Part shown: positions 11,796 through 23,846 of the stretch, in pieces
Position numbering within the stretch: position 1 is the first letter of the stretch
Layout of the letters: every line of letters begins with the position of its first letter
Source: Antitrichia curtipendula
Taxonomy: Eukaryota > Streptophyta > Bryopsida > Hypnales > Leucodontaceae
DNA length: 64,000 nucleotides
Assembly: GCA_951230915.1 (NCBI GenBank)
Contig: OX579638.1
Span: 3,986,696 to 4,050,695, forward strand
Direction: 5' to 3'
The notes under the pieces: model-generated
Database searches by the model: none
What the model was told of the DNA's origin: nothing
Seen by the model: only the letters and a program-made list of their open reading frames with translations
Made by a program: the position numbers and the translations under genes

Positions 11796-13973
11796 GAGGG
11801 AAATGTTCATAGATGCAATGTAATCACATATTGAACTAATTTCAAATTTTGGCAATCTTTCTATTTTTTCAAAAATGATCTCAATAATCATTGTGTAATC
11901 ATATCATGTTGTAGTTACATTTTAAATTTTTTTGTAGAAAACATTAAAATTAACCCCTAAAAGACCATTGTCCCTTTGAGGGACAAAGTGGATTTTGGGC
12001 ATGTATTTATGGTCTCAATTTTTGTCAAGATTTTTTGAATGTTTTTGAAAGATAGAAAACTTGATTATTTTTGTGGAAATATTATTATTTTTTACTTGAT
12101 GCTTGGAAATAGAAAGTTATGTCCAATAAGCTCAAAACATGAGAAATTGGATATAAAAAAAGACTCAAAAATTTGAATTTTTGAATTTTTCCTCATAGAT
12201 TTTATTTTTTATACATGGAAAGCTTTTATGCATTTCATTTGGATAAGTGTGAGCGCTTTTATGTCCACCTTTGATGTACAAGTGGAACACAACTAGGCTC
12301 TATGTCTTGATTGTAATTTTTACTCTATTGAGTATCTAAAATGTCAATCCATTGTGTTTTCTAACCAATAAATTTTTTGTAGTGTAATTCTAAGTGATTA
12401 ACAAATGCTTAAAATTCTCAAATTCCAATTAAGTCTCTAATTTCTCAATGAATGGTTAAATATACTAAGCTACTATAGTTTTTAGCGGAAGATTATTTGG
12501 ATTAATTCTAAAAGTCTAAAGTCAAAAATTAGGCCCTTCCCTTTTCAAAAGTATAAAAATTCACCCCAATCCAACTTTCTAAGCAAAAGTTATGGTTGGA
12601 TGAAGTATTTCTCTTTAAAGATTATGTAATTTTCATCCACTATATTCTTTTTAGCTTCTACTTTTAATTAACTTTGAATTTTTCACCAACTCCTTAGATT
12701 GTAAACTTCTTCTTAATCCTAAAGTTTACACTTGTTTGGACACTTCCTTATAACTTTCATCCAATTCCTTATTAAATCTTCATTCCTTCATATCTTGTGA
12801 GTTTTTAATATTTTTCAAGAGTTTGTTTGATGTTTGGACTTCTATTGGACTTCTTCTAGACTTTTTTGGAACTTTTTCTAAAAGGTAAAAATTCTAAGTT
12901 CTTCTTTAGACCTAGTCTTTATGTTTGTTATTCTAATTTTCTTTGATTCTAAGTCTCTGTGTTACTTCTAGAAAGTTTACTATTTTTAGAATCTAAATAT
13001 TTTTCTATTGGTAGAGTTTAATTCTAGCTTTCCAAATTGCTAAGGCACTTATAATTAGAGTTATTCTAGCAAAAGTTATTAATGGATGAAGCTTTATTAC
13101 TAATCGGTCTTCTAAACTTCATCTACTATTTTCACAATTTGAAACTAACTTTTACTTTTTTCAAACTTTTTAAACTTTTTTCTGAATCCTAACTTTCTAT
13201 TCTTGATCTAAGTTGATGTTTTTTACTAAGTTTCATTCAATTTTACTCCTAAACTTCATCCTTCTATATCTTTCTCATTTTAGCTCTAATTTTTACTTAT
13301 TTTATCTTTTCAAAAAGCTCTAAATTCCTACTTTAAGATTCTATCTTCAAATGTGACCTAACTCTTGAACCTAAAGCTCTAGGTCTTGGCTCAATTGTAA
13401 TTTTTACTAAGTTGATCTATTTAAGAGAGAAGGAGTATTTAGAAACGTACCTCAAATTGCACTTTGTCGATTAGGTAGTCAAAGACACCTTCAAACTCTT
13501 CTTGGGCCATTGTAACTCCCCAATTTGAATTACCATTTTTTTTGTTTATTATATACGCTAAAAAATCTTTTGCTCAACTTTTCTATTTTCTTTCTAATTC
13601 CTTCTTCTCACTTCTCTCTTGACTTTTAAGACTACTCTATCCTATCTTGATTTTCCTATTAGTTGACTTTGGTTACAATAACTTTTTTGCCATTAGTTTG
13701 ATAATTTAGGCATTCTTCCCGGTGTTGTTAATGTTTTGTTCCTAATGAATCAAAAGACTTTCTTGATGCATCTCTAATCTAGTCTCTTTCTGAACTCTTC
13801 CCTCTTCAAACATCTCTTCATTTTTCTTCTTGTTTTTGAAATGTTTGAGAACTTCATGTGGTAGCGAAATTGAGAGAAATGTGTTGCTATATGAACTATT
13901 CACAATTTTTTGGCTTCATGCCCTATTTAACTACTTTTGGACTGGGGGTAGTCCAGAATTAAGGAAGTGGCAA
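11796..13973. other. Intergenic, AT-rich; orphan TTAA-element end
   Basis: TTAACCCCTAAAAGACC at 11950 matches the terminus of the TTAA-flanked family, but I could not find a partner end. A small palindrome TTGTCCCTTTGAGGGACAA follows at about 11970. The rest, to the first palindromic half-site at 13974, is T/C-rich sequence without a gene. Confidence 0.45.
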
Positions 13974-15266
13974 AATCCCCCGATGTTTTCCTCTATATCA
14001 GGAGATTTCCCCATGTATGATGGGGTTGCATGCATCAAGTTTTGCAGTCGTTACTACTGCATGAACTGCTTTGTCTGTATAGAAATGACTCGAATTCTTC
14101 AGACATTGCTCGATAATTACTGTGCAGAAGTTTGCACTACTGGATTGGGAGAAATCCGACCAAGGTATCCAATATTTGAGGATCCCATTAGCAGTAGAAC
14201 GACGTCCCAAAAAGTATCGAGAGATCTCCCGATGAAAAGTGCTTGAAGCAAATATAGCTCCCATCACCCATATGAATCCCTATCTCAATTCTTGTGGTAC
14301 AATGCGAGTGCTATACTTACAGTCCTCCAAAACAGTATATGATTCACAAGAAGACATGATGTAAGAGATTGTCTCAAAGAGTAGGAGATGATTACATAAT
14401 TATCAAATGAGGATTTCTTCTTAGGGAAAATGCCCGTAGTCATGATTTCAACGTGAGATCCCCCGATAGAGTACTAACATCGTCAAGCAATGTAATCATC
14501 TATAACAAAGTGATGCTTTGTGATTAAATGCCAACACTCACCGTATATTATTAACCACTCATTCACGCGGAGGTCCACGACTGCGTTCGTAGTTAGAATC
14601 CGTTTTGCAGCAAATGTACATCATGGCTGACCTCCAGTGGTACACCAGGAGATCCTCCGATGAAATTTGTAGGAAGGCAATTGGAGGAGTGTGTAAAGAC
14701 TAAGACATTGCCAATCTGACTCCAGATGAATAATGGCAAGCATATTGTTCCATCAAAAATAGTAACAGATTGTGTGAAAGGAACATGGAGTCTCTCTCAC
14801 TACTAGAAATGGTCTCTACCTGGTTGCCTACTTCTTGAGACTAAAGATCAAGAAATCCATGAAAGCAGAATTCCCTCGTTCACTAAATGTGAGAGGAAAT
14901 AAATTGCAGACACAGATTAATACTGAAGCACGCATAATCCAAGCACTGCACTTTCAATCTGATACAAACATGAACCACATGCAATGCAACACATCAGAGA
15001 AAGCCGAAGCCACACTTCAGGTATAATCAAAATTATCCTAAGTTGCATGCAGAGATTAAACTGCAGCATACCGAAATAGATGTTTTCATTATGCCGACAT
15101 ACGGTATTACATGTCACAGACAACAGCTGCAAAAAAACGGTGTCTACAAGCAGTCATACTCAAACACAGAAGTACAACTCTTGACTGCGCTAAGTGGTTG
15201 GAGATTTCATCAGGAGATCTCACGATGGCGGCATGGCCCGTAGAAAGGATCAGAAGATCCCCCGAT
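13974..15266. repeat. Palindrome cluster I (five copies plus decayed ones)
   Basis: Copies at 14216-14233 (ATCGAGAGATCTCCCGAT), 14450-14467, 14644-14661, 15209-15226 (ATCAGGAGATCTCACGAT) and 15249-15266. Decayed copies lie at 13974-13985 (half-site) and 13997-14014. The cluster sits just beyond the 3' end of the minus-strand DUF7869-like gene. The open frames crossing it show no domain. Confidence 0.85.
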
Positions 15267-17315
15267 GATCGGAAAGATCCGAACAGGGGAGTCCATCAAG
15301 GGTCAACCTCGTTTGCCCGATTCAAATTTACTAAGGCAGCCTCCCTACTCTTCTTTGGAATTGTCCGTGACTTTGGATCTACTATCTTGGACCAGTTCGA
15401 ATACACAACACAAGTAGCATCCACCCATTCCGGGGCCCTTCTCTCAACAACCCACTTACCCTCCCAGCAATTCCGGTACCTCAATTCCATGGTACTCTCC
15501 GATTATCCGGTCGCCAATACTGTATCAAGAACTTCCCATTATTTGCATCTCCATTGACTTTGCATACGGCAGATAGTGCTCTTCCTTGCCATACAACACA
15601 GATTGCTGGGTTTTTGGGTCTCAGAAGTACCCATGACCCTAGGCGTATGTCAAGCTAGGGATTGAAGCTTTCCAGAGGCGCTTCATTTGCAGGGCCGCAG
15701 TAAGGTTCGAGATCCTCCTCCTCCGGAATCACATCGAAGGGATTCCCAGTGAACCCCGCGAGAGGTCCTTCAGTGCGAGGCACCCTCCAATCGTGCTTCG
15801 GCCAGAAACCCTCCACTAATTCAGCAGCACATTCAGGTAATGGTTCCTTCAACTCGATCAGCACGCGCTTCCAATATTCCACGTATGGACTGAACGCCGT
15901 CGCAAATCCGTCGCATTTGGACATTCCGTTCTGCCAATACTGAATGTACTTCTCTAGGCCTATTAGCATGAATTCCTTATTCACGGTTGCCTTTCGTGCC
16001 ATTTCCTTAGCCTTCTCTTGATTTCCCGTTGGTTTAGGAACCTCACTGCCCCACATTGGCTTGAATGGAACAGGCTTTGGAAACCCATGAGGGAGCATTG
16101 GCCGACCATTGCGGTCTCGCTTCCAAAGGCGGGTTGACGGCTTATCAGATGGTAGCCACTTTGAGTCCACTGCTGACTTCTTATATTTCATGACTGGGAC
16201 TCCATCACTATCCACGTAGAACTTGAAAAGATGCATCTCCCCTAGTCCAATTAGTCTAGCGGAGCCATTGCTCTGGTAACCCTTTATGAACGACTTGAAG
16301 TCCCCCACTTCCTGTATGAACTCCGGCATAAATGACAGTTTCTGAGATTGTATGAACGCCTTCATGAGGTCCGCGACAACAAAAGTGTTTTTGCTCTTCA
16401 AGGCCTTCGAGAGATGGCTGAAATATGCATCGATGTCTTCATGAGTGTGTCCCACAAGCAGAAAACCAACTTGAATTTCTTTAAAGACACCTCGTGCAGT
16501 CAGCAGGGACAAGAACGCCATGAGGTACTGGTTCTTGTTATCCTTAGCAGAGTTGTCAAGCTGAAGATACAAATTTCGGGGAAGAGGAGTGGAGCCGACC
16601 CGAGCTCCTGGTTCAACAAGGGTTAAGCTGTCCAAACATCTAGACTTCCCCCTCAGAAGAGCCTCAAACATCGGATTAGCCGGCGGATACGGGAACAGGT
16701 CGCCTGTCTCTCGAATCGGTGGACCCTCCAACCGGCGCAACAGTCTGGCCAGCGACGAAATTGTGAAGTTGGAATCTCCTAGCCAGCAAGACGGAGCATA
16801 ATGGGCGTAAGCCCCATCAGCATGACCATGGGCTACCATACCAGTAACGCTAAGTGGAAGTTGTCCCAACCCCGCCGTGGCCTTCGTGGTCACCCGCATT
16901 CTTGGTAAAGCCGTCTTGGCTGTATCCATCTTGTCGTGAATTATACACAATATCTCCTGAGGGTTTTGTTTGGATTCCTCACGCCAAGACGCATACAGTC
17001 GACGGCAAGAAGCTTGGTGATTGAAATGTTCAGTGCGTTGCTTCATGAACTCCACATATTGAGGGCACCCCTTCGGTGATTTCAGAAGAAATTGCTGAAG
17101 CTGGTCGCATGTGTTACACTTTGCAAACGAACTTCCAACATGCTTAATATAAACATTGTTGAAGTGCTCCTTCCTCAATCTACTGATAGTGGACTGACTG
17201 ACAGGAGGAAGTCCGTAGTCCGCATTGAGCTGCACAAGAAAGAGAATCGCACATTAGCCTGGGTACAACTGACAATGAAGAACTGCAAAGTTGAACATCC
17301 AACATCCAAGAGAAC

Positions 17316-17333
17316 ATCGTGAGATTACACGAT
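17316..17333. repeat. Palindrome copy inside the DUF7869-like gene's intron
   Basis: ATCGTGAGATTACACGAT, one central change from the best copy, lies in the 167-bp intron 17230-17396. It occupies about a tenth of the intron yet leaves both splice sites intact. Confidence 0.85.
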
Positions 17334-18294
17334 GATCACAGCCTATGGTAGAAAATCACAATCAGCCATGCATTGAGCAATGAGTAAGACAAATACCTCG
17401 TTGGCATCTGCCTAGACACGTTTCCAGTTTCGTCCCGCAGGCAAGAACTTCAGCGTGTCCACTTGCCCGTTCTTGATTCCACGCATTTGATGGGGCATTT
17501 GGTCCGCGTTCTCGTCTATGATGGATTTCATAGCTCCAGTGACCTGGACAGTTCGAATCCGTGGGCACTTAACGCCCTTGTTTCCGTGCGTTCCCGATAC
17601 AGTGCCCTCGTTATACTTCTCTATGTAACTATGGTATGTCGACTTCGGGATACCGTGAATTATGTACCATGCCGTGGCACAAACCTCCATCCCCATTAAT
17701 GTGACGAATTTTCTCTTCCGATTCCCGTCAAGCTCATGAAGTTGTCCTCCGACAGAGATGCCATACTCGCGGCGGTCCTCAAATGCCTTCAAGTAGTATT
17801 TCTACCTCACAAGGAGTGTCTGGAACTGGTTGAAGTGCTGGCAACATAAACGATTGCAGCATTTCGACAAGGTGACCTCCCGAATCTCATTGTCAGTAGT
17901 TTTCCGATCGTATAGTGAATCCGTCACGTCCAAACATGGCTTACGAACTACGAATCGATACGGAGCTTTCATTCTGCCGCCGAGATAAGCTAGAGGGTCG
18001 TCCAAGTCCGGAACTACTGCAAAATGATGCACGGTCTCCTCCAAGGACCGACCATTCGGGAACCAGCACTCAGACAGTGGCCACCGAGCGTGAGACATAA
18101 CATCCTCTTCATTCCCCACAAAAACCTCGCGGATTGTCACACCCACGTGGTCCTCACCAAGTGTTTCATCCTGAAAATGATCATCCGGCCTCCAACTGAA
18201 TATTCGACCCAATGACAATACGACACCGCTCGAGTCTTTCCGATGCACATCTAGACCCCACCAGGCTCCCTGTCGAATATACGAACGTGCATCC

Positions 18295-18312
18295 ATCGGG
18301 GGATCTCCTGAT
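18295..18312. repeat. Palindrome copy inside a DUF7869-like gene exon
   Basis: ATCGGGGGATCTCCTGAT on the plus strand. In the minus-strand reading frame it encodes SSGDPPM at about residue 125 of the first part of the protein. The phase is the same as in the two exonic copies at 29724 and 30042. Confidence 0.85.
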
Positions 18313-18959
18313 GATCTGACGACGTCGGCGGCTCTCCACAGAACTATCCGTTCTTGAGCGTCCCCCAAAAATCTCACCCCTATCTGAACGGGTGCGCACC
18401 TTAAACCTTGAAATTCGGGTTTGATAGACTGCGCCCAAACTAAAATGTAAGTCCACGGCTCCAACGGGATGGGCATACCAAGCCACTGACCCTCTGGACG
18501 AACCTCCTTTACCATCCCTGCTCCAACTTCACCAAAGCCATAAGCAAACAGCCTAACCCAATCACCATTGGCGAATGGTTCAGGTGCACCACTGGAGGCA
18601 TGCGATTCACCATGCACGCCTGATCCTTCAAAATGAGGAATTATCGCACCAGCATTCGAATGACGCGTTGAGACCATCATGAACGGTGAACTTCTTGAAA
18701 AAGGGAAAACTGGTGGAGCACAATTATCTGCGAATAGGATGAAGGCTAGACAGAGTTAGGCAGGGCAGGGACATAATTCATAGCACTTGCCCAGTACAGG
18801 ATACGACATCTGCCCAAACATTTTGAATCATGTGAAAGCAGATATGCTAATCAAGGCGCAAAACATATGGAAACCATCTCATTATAGTCAAGGTCATGCA
18901 ATGCAACATCACCTTGTGATCAGAAGATGAATGGTCATTATCAACCATTTGTTTTCCTC

Positions 18960-19585
18960 ATCAGGAGATCTCACGATGTATGTACTAAGAGAACTAGGGA
19001 TGGTTCCTTTTGTAACCAAGCGATATTGTCGCTTGCATTATTTGGAATCGCGCTAAGCATTACACGTACATGATTCCAAACTAGGCACCATTTGATGCCC
19101 CTAACATGGATGTAGACTACCATCCCCGGAAAATGGTATCATGTAACTTCATAATACGACTGACACGAGATCCTCTGCCGGAGCTATCAAGTCATCCATG
19201 GATAAGACGATAGAGAAACCTCAGGATTCATCTATCGTGCGATCCCACGATTTCCCATTTCTCAAAATACTTGGTGAAAACTATAAGTTGCAGCCCAAGA
19301 TTAACTATCGTGAGATCCCCTGATCCAACTCTGAACCAAAAGCTCCGACTGCCAAATGTCGTAATGTAGACAACGTGAGATCCCACGATACCTCCATGAA
19401 AACGGAGGACACAATAGGCTGCACCACAAGTTAATCTATGTAGAGGTCTCCTGTTCCAAATCTGAAGGGAAGCCCCAGAACTCCTGTCGTGGGATCCCAT
19501 GATGTAGACATCGCAAGATCCTGCAATAACTACACGTAATAGGGATTGTCGAACAGCCTAGCAAACTATCGTGGGATCACACGAT
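18960..19585. repeat. Palindrome cluster II (seven copies) upstream of the DUF7869-like gene
   Basis: Copies at 18960-18977, 19234-19251, 19307-19324, 19372-19389, 19486-19503, 19510-19527 (weak) and 19568-19585, with further decayed ones near 19161 and 19437. Neighbouring copies are only 24-270 bp apart, the densest run in the block. It begins about 280 bp upstream of the DUF7869-like ATG, where promoter or replication-type sites would be expected. Confidence 0.85.
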
Positions 19586-19694
19586 AGTCATTCTGTACAT
19601 TCAAACATACGTATACGTATGCCGTGGATACAAGACATCATATACATACAACATTGTCGTCTCCATATTACATGATCGTTGTGTCCACGTACAC

Positions 19695-20260
19695 CTAGAC
19701 CTCTGTTCCATCCTTCTCAGGTGCTGAATCTTGATCTAATCCGGCTGCAGTCGAGAACAATGGACAAACTAAATGCAGCCTCTGCTCTTCCCGGATCTTA
19801 TCCCTCTCTCTCTCCGCAGATGCCTGTTTCTCATCTGAGGAACAGCTGGGTCGTCTAGAGCGAAGCGAAATCATTGAAGCAATCATGAGCAATGAAATTG
19901 GAAGTCTTGGTAGCATACCTTGCAACGACTGGATCAGTTGAGAGCCTTCTATGCCAGCAACAAGAGGAAATGGCACTAGCAAGCAGCACGACTTGCTCAC
20001 TCCAAAGCCTCCACAGCTTAATCAAGTGCAGAAAAGAGAAAGCTTCAGGTTCCTCAAAGCTTATGACTGAACTGGGTTGGGATTCTCGAACTCCGAATTC
20101 CCTCCTTGACATTTTGAAATGGAGGCGCGTTCCTTCATTTCGGATGTTGGATGCGTTCTTGAATGTCGCGCCGCATTCAACAAGGCGCTGGATTACGTGC
20201 TGCCGTTTCCCGCTTATGTTGACCGATCTTTCCATATCCGCGCGGCCCTGACAACATGAA
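19695..20260 (-). other. Unrecognised gene or gene fragment
   Basis: A minus-strand open frame from an ATG at 20235 runs 126 residues. Its start (NISGKRQHVIQRLVECG) resembles the second half of a SAP DNA-binding motif, but the match is short. A possible donor (GCAAG|GTATGC, about 19920) precedes a charged segment in another frame (SSDEKQASAERERDKIREEQ) that ends at a TAG at 19695-19697, so a spliced protein is possible. A plus-strand frame (19892-20251) overlaps it and has no motif. The segment is GC-richer than its surroundings and lies between the two gene sets of the palindrome block. I do not assign a function. Confidence 0.25.
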
Positions 20261-20936
20261 GGGAGGGCGTGCGTCTCTTGATTTCCTGCCAGAAAATTTA
20301 GAATTCGAATCTTGACCGGTCTTTCAAATCCTCACTGACATGTGGAATTTCGTTGCATTCAAAGATGGCATCGTTGCAAGGGACTCTGAGGGTCAATGAT
20401 ACTTTCAGCAAAGCGAACCTAGCTTTGAACACTGTCAGTTTCTCAGTGAGCTAAGGAATCCCGAATTCATATTCGACGCTTTGCCATTTGCAGATCAATT
20501 TATTGTCCTAAGATAATTCTTCATGAAAGAAGCATGAGAAATATATGCCATGACAGCAAGGAACTCACAATTCTCCAAAAAAATAAAAAAATAAAAAAAT
20601 AAAAAAATAAAAAAATAAAAAAACTCAAAACATTGAAAATAGTAATAAAATTTAAATGAAGATAAGCTAAAAATGTAAATGAAAAAAAAAAAATGAAAAA
20701 AATAGAATATCAAAAAAATGCAGAAAGTACAAAACGTACGGGTTCATTAATATTCATTTCAAATACATATGCTAGAGTTGGCACTAGTTTTGCTAGATAA
20801 ATACTGGGGGTTAGTTTTTATTTCTAATAGCAAATTTCAAACCGTCTTGTATTAATGTATTAACTATCTATTATTAATGTAATAAAAAAAAATTCCTTAG
20901 CATTTTTATGGATAAGGATTTCAGAATTCAGCGTTC
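20261..20936. other. Intergenic with AAAAAAT tandem
   Basis: Contains about seven tandem units of AAAAAAT/AAATAAA at 20576-20625 and other A-rich tracts. The phenylalanine-rich minus-strand frame across it is an artefact. No palindrome copies were found here. Confidence 0.6.
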
Positions 20937-21090
20937 TTAGGGTTTAGGGTTTCTTTAGGGTTTTAGGGTTTTAGGGTTTAGGGTTTAGGGGGGGGAGGGT
21001 TTTCAGGGTTTTAGGGTTATTTAGGGTTCAAGGGCTTTAGGGCTTAGGGTTTAGGGTTTAGATTAAAGTGAATTTAAGGGTTTAGGGTTT
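20937..21090. repeat. Interstitial telomere-like array (TTTAGGG)
   Basis: About fourteen perfect or slightly altered units of the plant telomere heptamer, including TTAGGGTTTAGGG runs, interrupted by a G-run and by variants such as TTTTAGGG. It lies in the AT-rich, palindrome-free middle of the 20 kb block. Such arrays can mark a repaired double-strand break or a former chromosome end. Confidence 0.9.
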
Positions 21091-22812
21091 CAATATCTTA
21101 TGCTGCAAGGTTCACGGTCTTCGATTTTAGGGTTCACAATCTTAGTTTTTTGGTTCCTTTGCTTTAGAGTTATAGGTTTATATTGTCCACAATAGTAGGA
21201 TTTCAAACATCAAGATAATATAAAATTGGAGGGTGTTTTTTGGCAGTGAAAGTAGTAAATTTAGACGGTATTTTTATACCAATCATTTGTTTATCTTAAT
21301 TAGAAAATGTCGAATCGAGGAATGCTCTTAATATAAATTATGATTTCACAAAACTGAAGGGCTATAAGTGCCCACATCTTGCAAAACAATTTGAACCATT
21401 GATATTGAAGTGTAATTTATGTTCATGTTTTTAATTCAAATTACATTGACTAATGGTTAGCTTTCAATAATTTATGTGATCATGTTGTTTAGGAGCGATC
21501 GTGGCTTAGACAACCTTTGTGTTGATTTTTCTCTCCATTGAATTTGATGTTGAGTTACATTGTTATTTAATAATGGTGTCCCTAGTTGTTGTTTTCCTAA
21601 ATGCAAGCCTTTAATTTGAAACAAGGACATTCAACCTATGTCTCAAGTTTATGCAAACTTTAATTTTAAATGTTTTCTACAACAAGGTTCTATAATTCGT
21701 AATTGAAGATATCAAAAGTAATTGTTTCAGTTTGTATGCAAGTACAACTACCACATATGTAACTAGTAGGCAATATACACAAATTTTTAAATTTTGAATT
21801 GAATTGTAGAATAATCATTAGATAGATTTCTTTAGGCACTCTCAAAAAAACTTAGTATCAAATGAAGAACAGAGGCATGGAATCTATTGAATTCCCCCAA
21901 AACTATTGCGCACCATAAAATTGAAATTGATGTCATATACTAGCAGTTATATTTTTAATTCACGTAAGCTGGCAAAAGGCTGCAAATGTTTGGCGTTCCG
22001 TAGCTTTGCTAAGTTTATAAATTATTAAAATGAAAACGAGGAATTCAGGAAAATCATGTACCAGATGACCAATATATAGAGTGCCACTTCAAATAGTAGT
22101 TGGATGTTCATTTTAAAAAAGAAAAAATAGGAGCAAAACGGGTTTACTTAGAAGAGTTTGTTAGTTGCATGGAGTGCAACTGAGTGAAACAACTTTTTGT
22201 AACGTTTAAATCCTTCTGCAATGGGCACTTCTTCTTAAGCACCATATTTGGGAACTCTAAATTCTTCACCGAAGTTTCTAACTTTCAGTCGGAAGTGGTG
22301 GGAAAAAAAATTAGAGCTGAAAAAAAATTAAAGAGAAAAAAATATAAGAGTAAAATGGCATATGGTAAATTTATGGCAATTGAAGATTGCAATTAATGTA
22401 TGCCCCCTTTTGCTAGTGTTAAATACAAATAACCTTTTATGTTTTTGTAAGCTGAACTTGTTAGAAAAATTAAATAGTTACACTATCATTGTGAAGATTG
22501 GAGTAATAAATCATGTCATGTCAAATGAATGGAAATTATCTCACGTGGATTAGCACTTACTGAATTTATGATGTATCATGGCACATCATTGCAAGCCATA
22601 TGATTGCGTATGATGTATAGGTAAATGATTTTTTATGATGTATACTAAAAGCATGGATTTCATTTTGAAATTATGATTCACAACAATTACCAAAATTTTA
22701 CTACAAGTACATTTAATTTATGCACATGAATTACATGATTTTAATTTACATAGATTATCTTCATTTCCAGCAAGTGATGATTGTGGCAGTATTTTGTAGC
22801 AATGAATATTCG
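21091..22812. other. Intergenic, AT-rich, nothing recognised
   Basis: No gene, RNA gene or palindrome copy seen. Short open frames (22184-22396, 22362-22553) are lysine- or asparagine-rich and without motifs. Confidence 0.5.
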
Positions 22813-22960
22813 TTTTGACCTGAAATTGACATAAAACCTTTGAGATTTGACCTAATTTTGAAAGGTTTTATTGCAATTTAGGACGAATTGACATAAATTG
22901 CAAGAAAACCTTTCAAAATTGGGTCAAATCTCAAACGTTTTATGTCAATTCAGGTCAAAA
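22813..22960. repeat. Near-perfect 148-nt hairpin
   Basis: An arm of about 65 nt (22813-22880, starting TTTTGACCTGAAATTGACAT) is followed by a loop of about 13 nt and its reverse complement (22894-22960, ending ATGTCAATTCAGGTCAAAA). Only a few bulges or mismatches interrupt the stem. A transcript from either strand would form one long stem, so it could be a young MIRNA-like or siRNA hairpin, or a foldback MITE. No protein is implied. Confidence 0.85.
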
Positions 22961-23846
22961 CTCGACTTCAATTGCATTAAAACCCTTTCACCGAATTTTT
23001 TAAATTTATCTTTCATTTCAATGGAAAACTCTCATTTGAATGAATATGGTGTTCATGGAAGAAAGGCCTTTGAACTTCGCTAACCTTATAGCGTTTTGCT
23101 GAATTGCAAGTATTCCTAATAAAACATGATCCAATTTAGGTTGTATGATTGTAATAATTGATTCATTTTGTGATTATTACTCTAAGTTATAAGATGTAAG
23201 ATGCTCACGATCCAATTTGGATTAGACAAAGTGACCTACTCTCAACCAGGGTGGTCAATTTTTTAACGTTCTGAAAATGTGACGAAGTAACATCTAATAA
23301 AGTTGTTAAGATTTTGCACTAGGAAAAATAGGTATTCCTATATATTGGAAATAGGACAAATGACAATGTACACTTCCTTTTTTTTTAACTAATTCTAATC
23401 TTGATGGAAAATTAACCAGAAGAAAACATTCGTAGTGTTTTCAATTTCTTAACTGTAGGAAATAATCCTTCGCAATGTTGTTGAACTGGACATTTGATAC
23501 ATTGCTTAGGGTGTCAAAAATAATTGACATACTTTAATTCAATTACGAACTAATTAGTTAACCTTTTCTTTACTTTTATCTTGGTTGTACACACACGGAT
23601 AGTACACATCATGTTCTAAGCAAGTATTTGTTATATAAAAAAGAAAGTAGTTCTAAAACTTATTGGAAAAGAGTGTTCATCAATTTAAATTTGAATAGTT
23701 AGTAGTAAGTTAAATAAATTTTGATTAGACCTCCGTCCTCTACAGGAGCCAGAAAATCTCATGATATGTATTTCATGGATTTTATAAAAATCTCATGATG
23801 TGGATTTTAATAAAGGGAGTTCCTTGATGAATTTTGGTCATGATGA
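22961..23846. other. Intergenic; half-sites of the palindrome at its end
   Basis: AT-rich, no gene. Two partial, decayed palindrome halves (AAAATCTCATGAT) occur at about 23752-23765 and 23787-23799, just before the GC-rich start of the next gene. Confidence 0.45.

Larger units (their letters stand above)
15296..18680 (-). pseudogene. DUF7869-like transposase-type gene, broken by stops and a frameshift
   Basis: Large protein of a family seen in transposon-rich eukaryote genomes. The ATG is at 18680. A first part of 292 residues runs to a TAG at 17802-17804. The frame continues through a conserved N-terminal segment (HGIPKSTYHSYIEKY, THGNKG) to a second TAG at 17412-17414. A GT-AG intron (17230-17396) joins it in phase 0 to the main domain at 17229. 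The main domain has a C-x2-C pair (FAKCNTCD) and three acidic motifs expected of an RNase H fold: HDKMDTAKT, LDNSAKDNKN and GHTHEDIDAYFS. A TAG at 15655-15657 follows, but family-like sequence (WQGRALS, FLIQYWRP) continues in frame; after a frameshift near 15490 it resumes in another frame (RYRNCWEGKW) to 15296. Family resemblance is clear. Transposase activity is inference, and this copy looks inactive unless the stops are bypassed. Confidence 0.75.

Noticed and set aside
13830..14246. 138-residue plus-strand frame at the left limit of the block
   Set aside because: No domain, poor composition, and its last third consists of palindrome copies.
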